In this document: in pieces, positions 50,385 to 59,080 of the stretch
Layout of the letters: each line of letters begins with the position of its first letter
Position numbering within the stretch: the first letter of the stretch is position 1
Source of the DNA: Knoellia sp. Soil729
GTDB taxonomy: Bacteria; Actinomycetota; Actinomycetes; Actinomycetales; Dermatophilaceae
Direction: 5' to 3'
NCBI RefSeq assembly: GCF_001427985.1
Contig: NZ_LMSA01000004.1
Location: 148,123 to 212,122, forward strand
Length of the DNA: 64,000 nucleotides
Position numbers and translations under genes: made by a program
Notes under the pieces: model-generated
Databases searched by the model: none
What the model saw: only the letters and a program-made list of their open reading frames with translations
Told to the model about the DNA's origin: nothing

Positions 50385-50479
50385 TGTGTTCCCGGGACGC
50401 GTGACCACAGCCCGCAGACGGGGGACCACGCAAGGTCCGAGTGTGGAGTGGTCCGCTCCACCACTACCTGGAGGTCCCC

Positions 50480-51190
50480 ATGTCCACGTACACGCCTTCG
50501 GCGATGTCGACGTCGCCCACGCCACCACCGTCGAGCGGGATGCCCACCGCACCCCGTCGGAGCCCCGCCGGGCGCCTCGGCATCCTGCTGGTCCTCCCCC
50601 TGGCTCCGGCGTTCATCGCCGTCCTGAGGTTCATCCTCCCCTACTACCAGAGCACCGAGAACGCTGACGTCGTCCGGGACGTGACCGCCCATCAGGGCAG
50701 CATGAACGCCGTCATCTGGCTCGGGTTCCTCGCGTCGCTGACCCTGCCCGTGGCGGCTGTCCTCGCCGCGCGGCCCTTCGCCGTACTGGCTCCCCGCCTC
50801 ACCACGGTGGCCGAGTTCCTGCTCGTCCCGGCCTACCTGTGCCTCTCGTGGCTCGTCGTGGGCGACGCGATCCTCCTGCGCGGCGTCCGGTCGAGCGTCG
50901 ACACCGCGACCATCGGCACCTTCTTCACCGGCCTGCACCCCGTGGCCGACCTCGCCGTCGGGATCTTCGTCGTGGGCCACGTGCTCGGGACGGTCCTGCT
51001 CGGTGTCGCGGCGATCCGAACCCGGGCCGTTCCCCTCTGGGCGGCAGTCGCCCTCACGGTCTGCCAGCCCGTCCACCTCATTGCCCTGGTCGTCCTGGGT
51101 AGCCCAACCCTCGACCTCATCGGGTGGGGGCTCAACGCCGTGGCGTTCGGCGTCATCGCCGTGACGATCGTGCGAACCTCCGAGGCGTGA
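50480..51190 (+). CDS. Multi-pass membrane protein, likely target of the adjacent two-component system
   Basis: A 236-residue protein; GGAGG precedes the ATG by five bases. After a Ser/Thr/Pro-rich head come about six hydrophobic segments (LGILLVLPLAPAFIAVLRF, AVIWLGFLASLTLPVAAVLA, FLLVPAYLCLSWLVVGDAILL, VADLAVGIFVVGHVLGTVLLG). The pattern is DUF4386-like, of unknown function. It faces the kinase/regulator operon across a region with dyad repeats, the usual place for a dedicated target gene. Confidence 0.75.
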   Translation: MSTYTPSAMSTSPTPPPSSGMPTAPRRSPAGRLGILLVLPLAPAFIAVLRFILPYYQSTENADVVRDVTAHQGSMNAVIWLGFLASLTLPVAAVLAARPFAVLAPRLTTVAEFLLVPAYLCLSWLVVGDAILLRGVRSSVDTATIGTFFTGLHPVADLAVGIFVVGHVLGTVLLGVAAIRTRAVPLWAAVALTVCQPVHLIALVVLGSPTLDLIGWGLNAVAFGVIAVTIVRTSEA

Positions 51191-51223
51191 GCTCCCCAGC
51201 GCCATCTGGGGCGACTCAGGGAC

Positions 51224-51472
51224 TCATTCTCCGGGGCACGCGTTCTGGTGGACCAGGGCCCCGGTGACCATCCAGCGCCAGTCCACCACCGACCCGCCGG
51301 CGTGGGCTCCCGCACCGCATTGGCACTTCCAGTACCAGCGGCCCAGGGCGTCGCAGCTGACGTCCGGGTGGTGGCTGCGCCGGGCACTGCGCCGGCGAAT
51401 CGTGGTGTTCATGTCAGGAAGGAGTCGCGGGTCCCGCGACAGATACACCCATCCGTCACCCAGCGCTTCCAT
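51224..51472 (-). CDS. Small hypothetical protein (82 aa)
   Basis: The frame reads EALGDGWVYLSRDPRLLPD, RRSHHPDVSCDALGRWYWKCQCG and WRWMVTGALVHQNACPG, with three cysteines (SC...KCQC) and many tryptophans, suggesting a small metal- or disulfide-bearing domain. ATG at 51472 (or GTG at 51475) follows AGGAC. The 3' end lies 33 bases from the membrane gene on the opposite strand. Family not recognised. Confidence 0.5.
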   Translation of the reverse strand: MEALGDGWVYLSRDPRLLPDMNTTIRRRSARRSHHPDVSCDALGRWYWKCQCGAGAHAGGSVVDWRWMVTGALVHQNACPGE

Positions 51473-51501
51473 CACGTCCTGTCACGAGGACTGGCACTGT
51501 G

Positions 51502-51516
51502 ATAACTGAGCGTTAT
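51502..51516. promoter_or_regulatory. ATAAC-TGAGC-GTTAT dyad upstream of the LysR gene
   Basis: A perfect 5-bp dyad with 5-base spacer lies 11 bases upstream of the LysR-type gene, fitting the T-N11-A style LysR box. TATAGG within the right arm may be the -10 element, so binding would block its own promoter. No divergent structural gene is evident other than the small minus-strand frame. Confidence 0.55.
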
Positions 51517-51527
51517 AGGATGGAGAC

Positions 51528-52472
51528 ATGATCGATGCAGCCGGCCTCCGCGTCATGCGCGCCATCGCCGATGAGGGCAGCTTCACGGCGGCGGCGCTCT
51601 CCCTCGGGTACTCGCAGCCCGCCATCTCGCAGATGGTGCGCCGCCTCGAGACCCGCACGGGGACCACCCTGGTGGAACGCATCGGCCGCAGCGTGCGCCT
51701 CACCGAGGCCGGTCAGGTGCTCGCCCGCCACGCCGGCCCGGTCCTGTCGGCGCTCGACGCCGCCGAGGAGGAGGTCGCCTCCATCGCCGGGCTCCGCTCC
51801 GGGCGGGTGCGCCTCATGGCGTTCCCGAGCGCGTCGGCCACCCTCGTCCCCAAGGCTCTGGCCAAGGTCAAGGCCGAGCACCCCGGCGTCTCGATCACCT
51901 TCAGCGAGGGCGAGCCCCGCGAGTCCCTCGCCGCGCTGCGCGCCGGTGAGTGCGACCTCGCGGTGGCCTTCGTCTACGAGGGCACCGACCTCGGCCGCGG
52001 CGAGGAGGACCTCGACGCCTTCGTCACCACCCCCCTGCTCGACGACGAGGTGCTGCTCGCGGTCCCCAACACGCACGCACTCGCACACTCCAAGAACGTC
52101 GACATGGCAGCGCTCAAGGACGAGACCTGGATCGCCGGCTGCCCACGCTGTCGCGGCCACCTGCTCCAGCTCGCGAGCACGGCCGGCTACGTCCCCGACA
52201 TCGCCTACGAGACCGAGGACTACGTCGCGGTCATGGGCCTGATCGCCGAAGGGCTCGGGGTCGCCGTCATCCCCGACCTCATCCTCAAGACCGTGCACCA
52301 CGAGGACGTCGCTGCCCTCCCCATGACACCGGCCTCGCGTCGTCACATCGTCGCGGTGACCACTCCGGACCTGCAGCGGGTCCCGGCGGTCAAGGCCACC
52401 CTCGACGCCCTCGTCGAGAGCGCCAGGTCCACCAGCGCCAAGACCCGCACGAAGGCCGCAGCGGCCCGCTGA
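51528..52472 (+). CDS. LysR-family transcriptional regulator
   Basis: A 314-residue protein: winged helix-turn-helix (GLRVMRAIADEGSFTAAALSLG, QPAISQMVRRLETRTGTTLVER) and a LysR substrate-binding domain (SGRVRLMAFPSASATLVPKAL, GECDLAVAFVYEG, GLIAEGLGVAVIP). The inducer-domain residues AGCPRCRGHLLQ carry two cysteines that might respond to redox state. The lysine/alanine tail is disordered. Only six bases separate its stop from the comEC stop on the other strand. GGAG precedes the ATG. Confidence 0.9.
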   Translation: MIDAAGLRVMRAIADEGSFTAAALSLGYSQPAISQMVRRLETRTGTTLVERIGRSVRLTEAGQVLARHAGPVLSALDAAEEEVASIAGLRSGRVRLMAFPSASATLVPKALAKVKAEHPGVSITFSEGEPRESLAALRAGECDLAVAFVYEGTDLGRGEEDLDAFVTTPLLDDEVLLAVPNTHALAHSKNVDMAALKDETWIAGCPRCRGHLLQLASTAGYVPDIAYETEDYVAVMGLIAEGLGVAVIPDLILKTVHHEDVAALPMTPASRRHIVAVTTPDLQRVPAVKATLDALVESARSTSAKTRTKAAAAR

Positions 52473-52478
52473 GCCCGC

Positions 52479-54857
52479 TCATCGCGCCGTGACCACCTCG
52501 ATCCGGTCACCGCGCTGGACGATGGCGATGCTCCCCCGCTGGTCGGTGCGATAGGCGGTGTAGCCGTCCCGACGCAGCATCGCGAGGTGCGCCGCCGTCG
52601 GGTGCCCGTAGTCGTTGTCCTTGCCCACGCTGATCACGGCGACAGGAGCACGCACCTCGGACATGAGGTCGGCGTCGAGGTTGGCGCTGCCATGGTGCGG
52701 TGCCTTGACGACGTCGAATCGCGCTGCGGCAGAGGACATCTCGAGGTCGCGCCGCATCCTCAGCACCAGGTCGTGGGCCGCCTCCCGCTCGACGTCGCCG
52801 AGCAAGAGCGCATCCACCTCACCCACGTGGACGGAGAGCACGACGCTCGCGTTGTTGGGCACCGACCCAGCTGCGATGCGACGCACCGGAGCCCACACCT
52901 GCGCGGTCACGTTCCCGAACGAGAGCCGGTCACCGGCGGCAACAGCAGACACCGGTATGCCGCGTGCGCCAGCCCACCGTGTCACCTCATCCACCTGGTG
53001 GGCCGGCTCCGCGATCGGTGACACCAGCACCTGCCCGACGGTCCGACCACCCAGGACTCCGGGCAGCCCGTCGACGTGGTCGGCATGGAAGTGCGTGAGC
53101 ACGATGGCATCGATGGCCGTGATGTCGAGGGCGTCCAGGCATCCGTCGACCAGCGCCGGCTCGGGGCCGGCGTCGACGACGAGTGCTCGCCGAGGCCCGG
53201 TGCGGATGACGGCAGCGTCACCCTGACCGACGTCGCAGAACACGACCTGCCAGCCGTCGGGTGGCCACGTCACCACGCGGGTCGGCAGCGCCATGGCCGC
53301 GGTGAGGGCCGCGACGACCAGCGCGACCAGCGGTTTGGCCACGGCGAAGCGGCCGAGCCATCGACCACTGCCCAGCAGCAGGACGGTCAGCAGTGCGAGC
53401 AGGAGCGCGCCGCGCCCACCATCCGGCCACGGCATCGTGCCACCCGGCACGTCGGCCATGACCCGGGCCGTGCGCGCGATCCCAAGAGTGGGTAGGGCGC
53501 CGACCCACCCGATGAGCTGGGCGGGCGCATCGGCCACGACGGACACCAACGCGGCGGCGACGCCGGCGATCGTGGCTGGCGCGACCAGGGGCGCGGCGAC
53601 GAGGTTGGCCACGACACCGACGATGCTCACCGAGCCCTGGAGCAGCACGATGAGTGGGGCGCACATCGCCTGTGCCGCAACGGGGATCGCGATCGCCGGT
53701 CCCATGAAGGCCAGCCTCGAGGGCAGCCTGCGCGCGATCGCGTCACCCCACGGCCGGGTGAACAGAAGCAGACCGAGCGTCGCGAGCGCTGAGAGCGCGA
53801 ACCCGAACGAGCGAGCCATCCAGGGGTCCACGAGGAGCACGACGACGATCGCCCCCGACAGGACCGGCAGCCCTGCCGAACGGCGTGAGCGGCTCATGCC
53901 GATGAGGCCGATGAGCCCCATGGCGGCGGCGCGCACGACACTGGGCTCGGGCCGGGCGAGCACGACGAACCCGAGGATCGCCAGGGCGACGACGGGTGGG
54001 CGCCAGCGTCGGCCCACCCCGACGAGGACGCACAGCCCGAGCATCATGCCGCCCACCACCGCGATGTTCGAGCCACTCACGGCGGTCAGGTGCGTCATGC
54101 CGGTCGCCTGCATCGCCTCGGTGAGGTCCGGTGGAGTGCGGCTCGTGTCACCGATGACGAGCCCGGGCAGGAGCCCGCGGGCATCGGCAGGGGCCGGGTC
54201 GACCGCCCTGCGCAGCCCGGCCCGCAGGTGCTCGGCGACCTTGGCCACGAGGCCGGCCCGCCGCGTGACCTCCTGGCCGGAGACCCGCAGGACCGCCACC
54301 TCCGGATAGCCGGGCAACGGTGGAGCGAGCCGGCCGTGCAGGCGCACGGAGTCGTGCCACTTCAGCGCCAGAAGCTGCGGGTCACCCCGCAGAGAGATCG
54401 GCGCGTGGGCCGGGGTGCTGTGTCCTCGTCCCTCCACCCGGTGCGCCTGGGCCTTGACGAGGACGACCGGGTCACCGCTCCCCCGGGCCGCGAGGGTCCG
54501 GGGATCCGAGGTGATCGTCGCGTCGAGGGTGACCACCGCCCGGGCAGCAGTGAGATCGTCGAGCTCACCAACGCCCCTCAGTGCGTGCTGCCCCTGTGCG
54601 GCGACCTGGACCAGCAGCGCCACCCCGAGCATGAGCACGATCCGTCGAGCACGCCCCATGACGTGGAGCAGCACGACGGCACCGCCGAGGATGCCGGTGA
54701 CGGTCCATCGAGGACCGGCCGACCACGTCAGAGTCACTGCGAGCAGGCTCCATCCCGCGAGCGCCGGCACGAGCAGGCGGATGTCGCTGAACTGCACCTT
54801 CTCGCGAGTCCACCCGTCGCGCCGTGCCCGCAGGCCGGGGTCCTCGGCAGCACTCAC
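52479..54857 (-). CDS. comEC: ComEC/Rec2 DNA-uptake channel
   Basis: A 792-residue protein with an N-terminal soluble OB-like part, a central Competence domain of many helices (GMTHLTAVSGSNIAVVGG motif, FVVLARPEPSVVRAAAMG), and a C-terminal metallo-beta-lactamase domain (LTHFHADHVDGLPG, FDVVKAPHHGSANLD). ComEC carries single-stranded DNA across the membrane during transformation, and the C-terminal domain is thought to degrade the other strand. The GTG start overlaps the stop of comEA (GTGA). All domains are intact. Confidence 0.95.
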   Translation of the reverse strand: MSAAEDPGLRARRDGWTREKVQFSDIRLLVPALAGWSLLAVTLTWSAGPRWTVTGILGGAVVLLHVMGRARRIVLMLGVALLVQVAAQGQHALRGVGELDDLTAARAVVTLDATITSDPRTLAARGSGDPVVLVKAQAHRVEGRGHSTPAHAPISLRGDPQLLALKWHDSVRLHGRLAPPLPGYPEVAVLRVSGQEVTRRAGLVAKVAEHLRAGLRRAVDPAPADARGLLPGLVIGDTSRTPPDLTEAMQATGMTHLTAVSGSNIAVVGGMMLGLCVLVGVGRRWRPPVVALAILGFVVLARPEPSVVRAAAMGLIGLIGMSRSRRSAGLPVLSGAIVVVLLVDPWMARSFGFALSALATLGLLLFTRPWGDAIARRLPSRLAFMGPAIAIPVAAQAMCAPLIVLLQGSVSIVGVVANLVAAPLVAPATIAGVAAALVSVVADAPAQLIGWVGALPTLGIARTARVMADVPGGTMPWPDGGRGALLLALLTVLLLGSGRWLGRFAVAKPLVALVVAALTAAMALPTRVVTWPPDGWQVVFCDVGQGDAAVIRTGPRRALVVDAGPEPALVDGCLDALDITAIDAIVLTHFHADHVDGLPGVLGGRTVGQVLVSPIAEPAHQVDEVTRWAGARGIPVSAVAAGDRLSFGNVTAQVWAPVRRIAAGSVPNNASVVLSVHVGEVDALLLGDVEREAAHDLVLRMRRDLEMSSAAARFDVVKAPHHGSANLDADLMSEVRAPVAVISVGKDNDYGHPTAAHLAMLRRDGYTAYRTDQRGSIAIVQRGDRIEVVTAR

Positions 54858-55804
54858 AACGTCACCTTCGGAGAGAGCTGGGCCAGCAGCTTGTCACCGA
54901 TACCGCTCACCTCGCCCAGCTCTTCGATTGTCGTGAACCGTCCGTGCTCGGTGCGCCAGTCCAGGATGCGCTGTGCGAGAACGGGACCCACGCCGGGCAA
55001 CGTGTCCAGCGCGGACAGGTCGGCGGAGTTGAGGGAAACCTTCCCGTTGGTTGCGCCAGTTCCCCCAGCGCCACCCGCAGACCCGGATGACCCACCACCG
55101 CCCGCCACACCGGACGAGCCAGAGCCACCCGGTCCGGGCGCCGCCACGAGCTCACCCGGCTTGGGGACGACGATCTGCTCGCCGTCCACGAGGATCCGCG
55201 CGAGGTTGACCGCCGCGAGGTCGGCTCCACGGGTCGCACCCCCGGCTGCCGTGACGGCGTCCCCGACCCGCACACCCGCCCGCAACCGGTAGACCCCGGG
55301 CTTGTCGACCTGCCCGACGACGTGCACGACCACAAGCCCTGCCACCGCGGCTCCGGGGCTCGCCGACGGTCCGGCAGGTGCCCCTTCACCGGCCGGAGAT
55401 GACGTCGACGGCGAGCTCCCTGGTGAGGCCCGCGACAACGTGGAGGTGCCACGACTCACCCCGCTCGGTTCGGCACCGGCGACGCCCCGCGGCCCGACAG
55501 CCGTCCCCTTGTCATCCCCGGCCAACCACACCCGCGCACCGAAGACGACGGCGACCAGGGCCACGACCCCCAGCACCGCCGCCACCGCCGATCGACTCGG
55601 CACCCACCGCGCTCCCCGCAGGCTCACCGGCAGCTCGAAGACGGGCCCACGCGGCACCTCGAGCGGCCGATGCCTCCCGCGCCCGTCATCACCCCCGCGC
55701 CTGTCAGCGCCGCCACTCCTGTCATCACCCGGGCCACTCCCACCGCCGCGCACCCTCGCCGAGGCGCGCGGTGACACGGTGTCGGGTTCGCGGCGCAACG
55801 GCAT
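54854..55804 (-). CDS. comEA: ComEA DNA receptor
   Basis: A 316-residue protein. A charged cytoplasmic N-terminus, one transmembrane helix (SAVAAVLGVVALVAVVFGARVWL), a disordered Ser/Pro/Gly linker, an SLBB domain (VVHVVGQVDKPGVYRLRAGVRVGDAV), a Gly/Ser linker and a C-terminal pair of helix-hairpin-helix motifs (LNSADLSALDTLPGVGPVLAQRIL, IEELGEVSGIGDKLLAQL). It binds incoming double-stranded DNA outside the cell and feeds ComEC. Coupled translation with comEC supports a working uptake module; pilus genes are not in the window. Confidence 0.93.
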   Translation of the reverse strand: MPLRREPDTVSPRASARVRGGGSGPGDDRSGGADRRGGDDGRGRHRPLEVPRGPVFELPVSLRGARWVPSRSAVAAVLGVVALVAVVFGARVWLAGDDKGTAVGPRGVAGAEPSGVSRGTSTLSRASPGSSPSTSSPAGEGAPAGPSASPGAAVAGLVVVHVVGQVDKPGVYRLRAGVRVGDAVTAAGGATRGADLAAVNLARILVDGEQIVVPKPGELVAAPGPGGSGSSGVAGGGGSSGSAGGAGGTGATNGKVSLNSADLSALDTLPGVGPVLAQRILDWRTEHGRFTTIEELGEVSGIGDKLLAQLSPKVTL

Positions 55805-55895
55805 ACCGCGACGTTAGGAACGCGCGTAGCGCCGCCCAAGGCCGTGAGCCTCATCTGTGGACAGGCGGGGCGCAACCACCGGCTTGTGGACAACC

Positions 55896-56507
55896 TCAGG
55901 GGGTCAGGCGCCCCATCCAGGAGGCGATGTTGCTGCGGTGGCGGGCCAGCACGATCGACGCCATCACCACGAGCCATATCCCCACGCCTCGGTCGGGCGT
56001 GCCGTCAGCCCGCACCACGAGCCACACCCCCGCCACCCACAGGAACGCCGACGCCACCACGGACGCGTTGCCGAGCCTGCGCACGAAGGGGACGCACACG
56101 GCGAAGACGACGAGCGATGCCAATGCCACCCACGGCACCACCGCGAGGATCGCCCCCACGGAGGTGGCCACGCCCTTGCCGCCACGGCCACCGAGGTAGG
56201 GGCTGTAGATGTGGCCGAGCACGCAGGCGATGCCGGCGACGAGCGCCACCCAGGTGTCCATCGTGAGCATCACGACCAGGGTCGGCACGAAGCCCTTGAG
56301 CACGTCGATGACCCCGACGACAATGCCCCACTTGCGGCCGAGCGCCCGTCCGAGGTTGGTGGCACCGGGGTTGCCCGAACCCACCGACGAGACCTCGACC
56401 CCACGCCACCGGCCGATGATCGTCGCCGGGTTGATCCCGCCGATCGCGAAGCAGGCCGTGGCCACGACGAGGGCCACCACGATGGTGCCGGTGGTCGACA
56501 GGGTCAC
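55896..56507 (-). CDS. plsY: Glycerol-3-phosphate acyltransferase PlsY
   Basis: A 203-residue membrane protein with the PlsY motifs VGSGNPGATNLGRALG (motif 1), a lysine-bearing VLKGFVPTLVV, GHIYSPYLGGRGGKGVATSVG (motif 2) and RHRSNIASWMGR near the end. It transfers acyl groups from acyl-phosphate to glycerol-3-phosphate, the first step of phospholipid synthesis. GTG at 56507 gives the family length. DegV, a fatty-acid-binding-type protein, is encoded just upstream, which fits a lipid context. Confidence 0.9.
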   Translation of the reverse strand: MTLSTTGTIVVALVVATACFAIGGINPATIIGRWRGVEVSSVGSGNPGATNLGRALGRKWGIVVGVIDVLKGFVPTLVVMLTMDTWVALVAGIACVLGHIYSPYLGGRGGKGVATSVGAILAVVPWVALASLVVFAVCVPFVRRLGNASVVASAFLWVAGVWLVVRADGTPDRGVGIWLVVMASIVLARHRSNIASWMGRLTP

Positions 56508-56520
56508 GGTCGTGCTCGGC

Positions 56521-57363
56521 TCAGACCCGAGGGCTGACCGCGATGGCCAGGGTCCCCGGCCCGACGTGCGCACCGACGACCGCTCCGAGCTCGACGACCA
56601 TGACGTCCTCGATCCCGTCGATGCGGGAGTGCAGGCGCTCAGCGAGCTTCTCGGCGCGCTCGGCGGAGTCGAGGTGGTGCACCGCCACGTCGACCGCCTG
56701 CGAGCCGGCTGCCGCGACGGCGAGCTCCTCGAGCCGCGCGATGGCCTTGGAGGACGTCCGCACCCGCTCGAGCGGGACGATCGCCCCGTCGGCCAGGCCG
56801 AGAATGGGCTTGATGGCCAGCGCCGAGCCGAGCAGCGCGTTCGCCTTGCCGATCCGTCCGCCACGCCGCAGGTGCTCGAGGGTGTCGACATAGAACACGA
56901 CGGTCGCCCGGCTGCAACGGGCCCGCACAGCCTCCGCGACCTCCTCCGCGGTCGCGCCACCAGCGGCGAGAGTGGCGCCGGCGAGGACGGCATATCCCAT
57001 CGCCATGCCCATCGAACGGCTGTCGATCACGGTCACGGGAACGGGCGACTGGTGTGCGGCGAGCTGCGCCGAGCTCAGCGTGCTCGACATGTCCGCCGAG
57101 ATGTGCACCGAGACGATCGAGTCCGCACCCTTGTCGGCGAGGTCGCGGTAGACGTCGAGGAACGCCTGCGGCGCCGGGCGCGACGTCGACACGGGCTTGA
57201 ACCCGCGCAGCGCCTCGGCCACCTCGCGCGGCGCGATGTCGACGCCCTCGCGCCGCTCCTGCCCGCCGACGACGACGTGGAGCGGGACGACACCGATGCC
57301 GTGCCCCTCGACGAGGTCAGCGGACAGGTATGCCGTGGAGTCGGTGACGAGTGCGGTGGCCAC
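56521..57363 (-). CDS. DegV-family fatty-acid-binding protein
   Basis: A 280-residue protein: ALVTDSTAYLSADLVEGHGI, VVPLHVVVGGQERREGVDI, STSRPAPQAFLDVY, and YVDTLEHLRRGGRIGKANALLG are DegV landmarks. DegV/FakB proteins hold a fatty acid for transfer or phosphorylation. No fakA-like kinase is in view. It lies 13 bases upstream of plsY. The GTG start at 57363 gives the standard length. Confidence 0.92.
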   Translation of the reverse strand: MATALVTDSTAYLSADLVEGHGIGVVPLHVVVGGQERREGVDIAPREVAEALRGFKPVSTSRPAPQAFLDVYRDLADKGADSIVSVHISADMSSTLSSAQLAAHQSPVPVTVIDSRSMGMAMGYAVLAGATLAAGGATAEEVAEAVRARCSRATVVFYVDTLEHLRRGGRIGKANALLGSALAIKPILGLADGAIVPLERVRTSSKAIARLEELAVAAAGSQAVDVAVHHLDSAERAEKLAERLHSRIDGIEDVMVVELGAVVGAHVGPGTLAIAVSPRV

Positions 57364-57398
57364 GCTCCGAGGTTAGTGCTCGGACAGGAGCGTCGTGG

Positions 57399-58847
57399 TC
57401 ACCAGGGCAGATCGACGAGCGTCTCGCGCTGGTCGCCGGCCGGCACCCAGCCGCGTCCCTCAACCCTGTCGTATGCCGTCCCCGGACCGTGCGTGGCCAG
57501 CTGCGCCACTGCTGTCAGCAGGCGCTCGACGTGCTCGTCGGTGGTGGCAAGGCCGGCACTGACCCGCACGGCGGTCGTGACGTCGGGCTCCTCGTCGGCC
57601 AGGAGGGTGTCGACGAGGAGGTGCGCGCAGAACTTGCCGTCGCGCACGCCGATGCCGTGCTCGGCCGACAGCGCAGCCGAGACGAGGGAGGAGTCGAGGC
57701 CCTCGAGGGTGAAGGCCACCACCGGCGCGCGGTCCGCGTCATCGCCGAAGATGCTGAAGGTCTCGACGCCCTCGATGGCGCGCAGGCCGTCGACGAGCCG
57801 CGAGGTGACCCGCGACTCATGGGCCTCGACGGCACCACGGTGCTCGCGGATGGCGGCGCAGGCCGCGGCGAGGGCGACAGCGCCGAGGACGTTGGGGCTG
57901 CCGCCCTCGTGACGGGCCGGGCCGGTCTGCCAGGTGGTGCTGAGGGGTCCGACGCTGGCCGTGGCCCCGCCGCCAGCGAGGTAGGGCGCGGCGGCGTCGA
58001 GCCAGTCGGCGCGACCGACGAGGACGCCGGCGCCATAGGGGGCATAGATCTTGTGCCCGCTGAACGCGGCGTAGTCGACACCCAGCGCGTCGAGGTCGAT
58101 GCGGCGGTGGCCGGCGAGCTGTGCGGCATCGAGCGCGACGCGGGCGCCTCGGCGCCGGGCGATCGCGGCGAGGCGCTCGATCGGCCAGTACTCACCCGTG
58201 ACGTTGGAGGCGCCGCTGAGGACGACGAGCGTGCTCGAGGACGTGCTGCGCCGGAGCGCGTCGGTGAGCAGCGCTTCGGCGTCCTTGTGGGTGAGCGGCA
58301 CGGGCAGGCGCGTCGTGCGACGGGCGTCCCACGGCAGGAGCGTCGCGTGGTGCTCGGTGGCGAAGACGATGACCTGCGTGCGGCGCGGCAGCGCGCGGGC
58401 CAACAGGTTGAAGGAGTCGGTGGTGTTGCGGGTGAAGATGACCTCGTCACCCTCGCGGGCACCGACGAAGCGGGCCACCTCGTCACGGGCGGCCTCGTAG
58501 TAGTGGCTCGACACCTGGCTGGCCCACCCCTGTCCGCGGTGGACGCTGGAGTAGGTCTCGGTGGCCCTGTCGACCGCAGCCTTGACGCTGACCAGGGCCG
58601 GGGTGGACGCGCCGTGGTCGAAGTTCGCGTACTCGACGAACGTGCCGTGGCAGGTCGGGACCCTGGGCGCCGCGACGACTGCAGGGACCTGGTGTGCCGG
58701 TGCCTCGGTCGGCGCCGTCGGGGCCGGAGCCGCCGGGCTCGGTGAGGTCTGGGCCAGGGCAGTCGTGCGCGGAGCGGGGACCGAGCGCAGCCACGGCTGA
58801 CGGCGTTCGCGGGTGAAGGTGTGCGGGATCGAGCTGGCGATCGACAT
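57399..58847 (-). CDS. Class V aminotransferase, cysteine-desulfurase-like
   Basis: A 482-residue PLP enzyme. After an 80-residue Pro/Ala-rich extension come FVEYANFDHGASTPAL, NTTDSFNLLARALP, FATEHHATLLPWD, ARVALDAAQLAGH (PLP Asp) and FSGHKIYAPYGAG (PLP Lys). VRDGKFCAHLL places a cysteine where desulfurases have RxGxHCA. It probably removes sulfur from cysteine or a related compound. A SAM-IV riboswitch in its leader ties it to methionine/SAM supply. GGGAG lies eight bases before the ATG at 58847. Confidence 0.88.
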   Translation of the reverse strand: MSIASSIPHTFTRERRQPWLRSVPAPRTTALAQTSPSPAAPAPTAPTEAPAHQVPAVVAAPRVPTCHGTFVEYANFDHGASTPALVSVKAAVDRATETYSSVHRGQGWASQVSSHYYEAARDEVARFVGAREGDEVIFTRNTTDSFNLLARALPRRTQVIVFATEHHATLLPWDARRTTRLPVPLTHKDAEALLTDALRRSTSSSTLVVLSGASNVTGEYWPIERLAAIARRRGARVALDAAQLAGHRRIDLDALGVDYAAFSGHKIYAPYGAGVLVGRADWLDAAAPYLAGGGATASVGPLSTTWQTGPARHEGGSPNVLGAVALAAACAAIREHRGAVEAHESRVTSRLVDGLRAIEGVETFSIFGDDADRAPVVAFTLEGLDSSLVSAALSAEHGIGVRDGKFCAHLLVDTLLADEEPDVTTAVRVSAGLATTDEHVERLLTAVAQLATHGPGTAYDRVEGRGWVPAGDQRETLVDLPW

Positions 58848-58853
58848 GTGGTG

Positions 58854-58878
58854 CTCCCTGGAGAGTCGTTGGACTCTC
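58854..58878 (-). promoter_or_regulatory. Expression-platform hairpin of the SAM-IV leader
   Basis: On the transcript, GAGAGTC-CAAC-GACTCTC (58878-58861) is followed within a few bases by the GGGAG ribosome site (58858-58854). GAGTCC in its left arm can instead pair with GGACTC (58896-58891) at the aptamer's 3' end. These exclusive pairings suggest control of translation start. Confidence 0.55.
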
Positions 58879-58890
58879 GAAGGTGCTCGC

Positions 58891-59006
58891 GAGTCCGCGC
58901 TTGCCGACTGCGATGCTGCAGCCGACCAGGTCGTCACCCGGAGCACCCCACCGCGGAGGAGGGTTGCCGACCAGCAAGCCGGGGCTGAACACTGGTACTC
59001 GTGACC
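58891..59006 (-). ncRNA. SAM-IV riboswitch aptamer
   Basis: The transcript reads GGTCACGAG...GGGTGACGACC for the P1-type closing stem, AGCCCCGGCTTGCTGG then CGGCAACCCTCC, CCGCGGTGGGGTGC and a final GGCAAGCGCGGACTC. This order and these conserved blocks match the actinobacterial SAM-IV class as I know it. GCTTGC in the hairpin loop can pair with GCAAGC in the 3' tail, the expected pseudoknot. It lies 44 bases upstream of the desulfurase-like gene and should lower its expression when S-adenosylmethionine is plentiful. Confidence 0.9.
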
Positions 59007-59080
59007 TTGGTTATGGAGTCTAGGGCTGGAGCGCCGGCCCGGGGGACCCGCAGTCCACGATCTGGAACGCGGCGAAGCGT

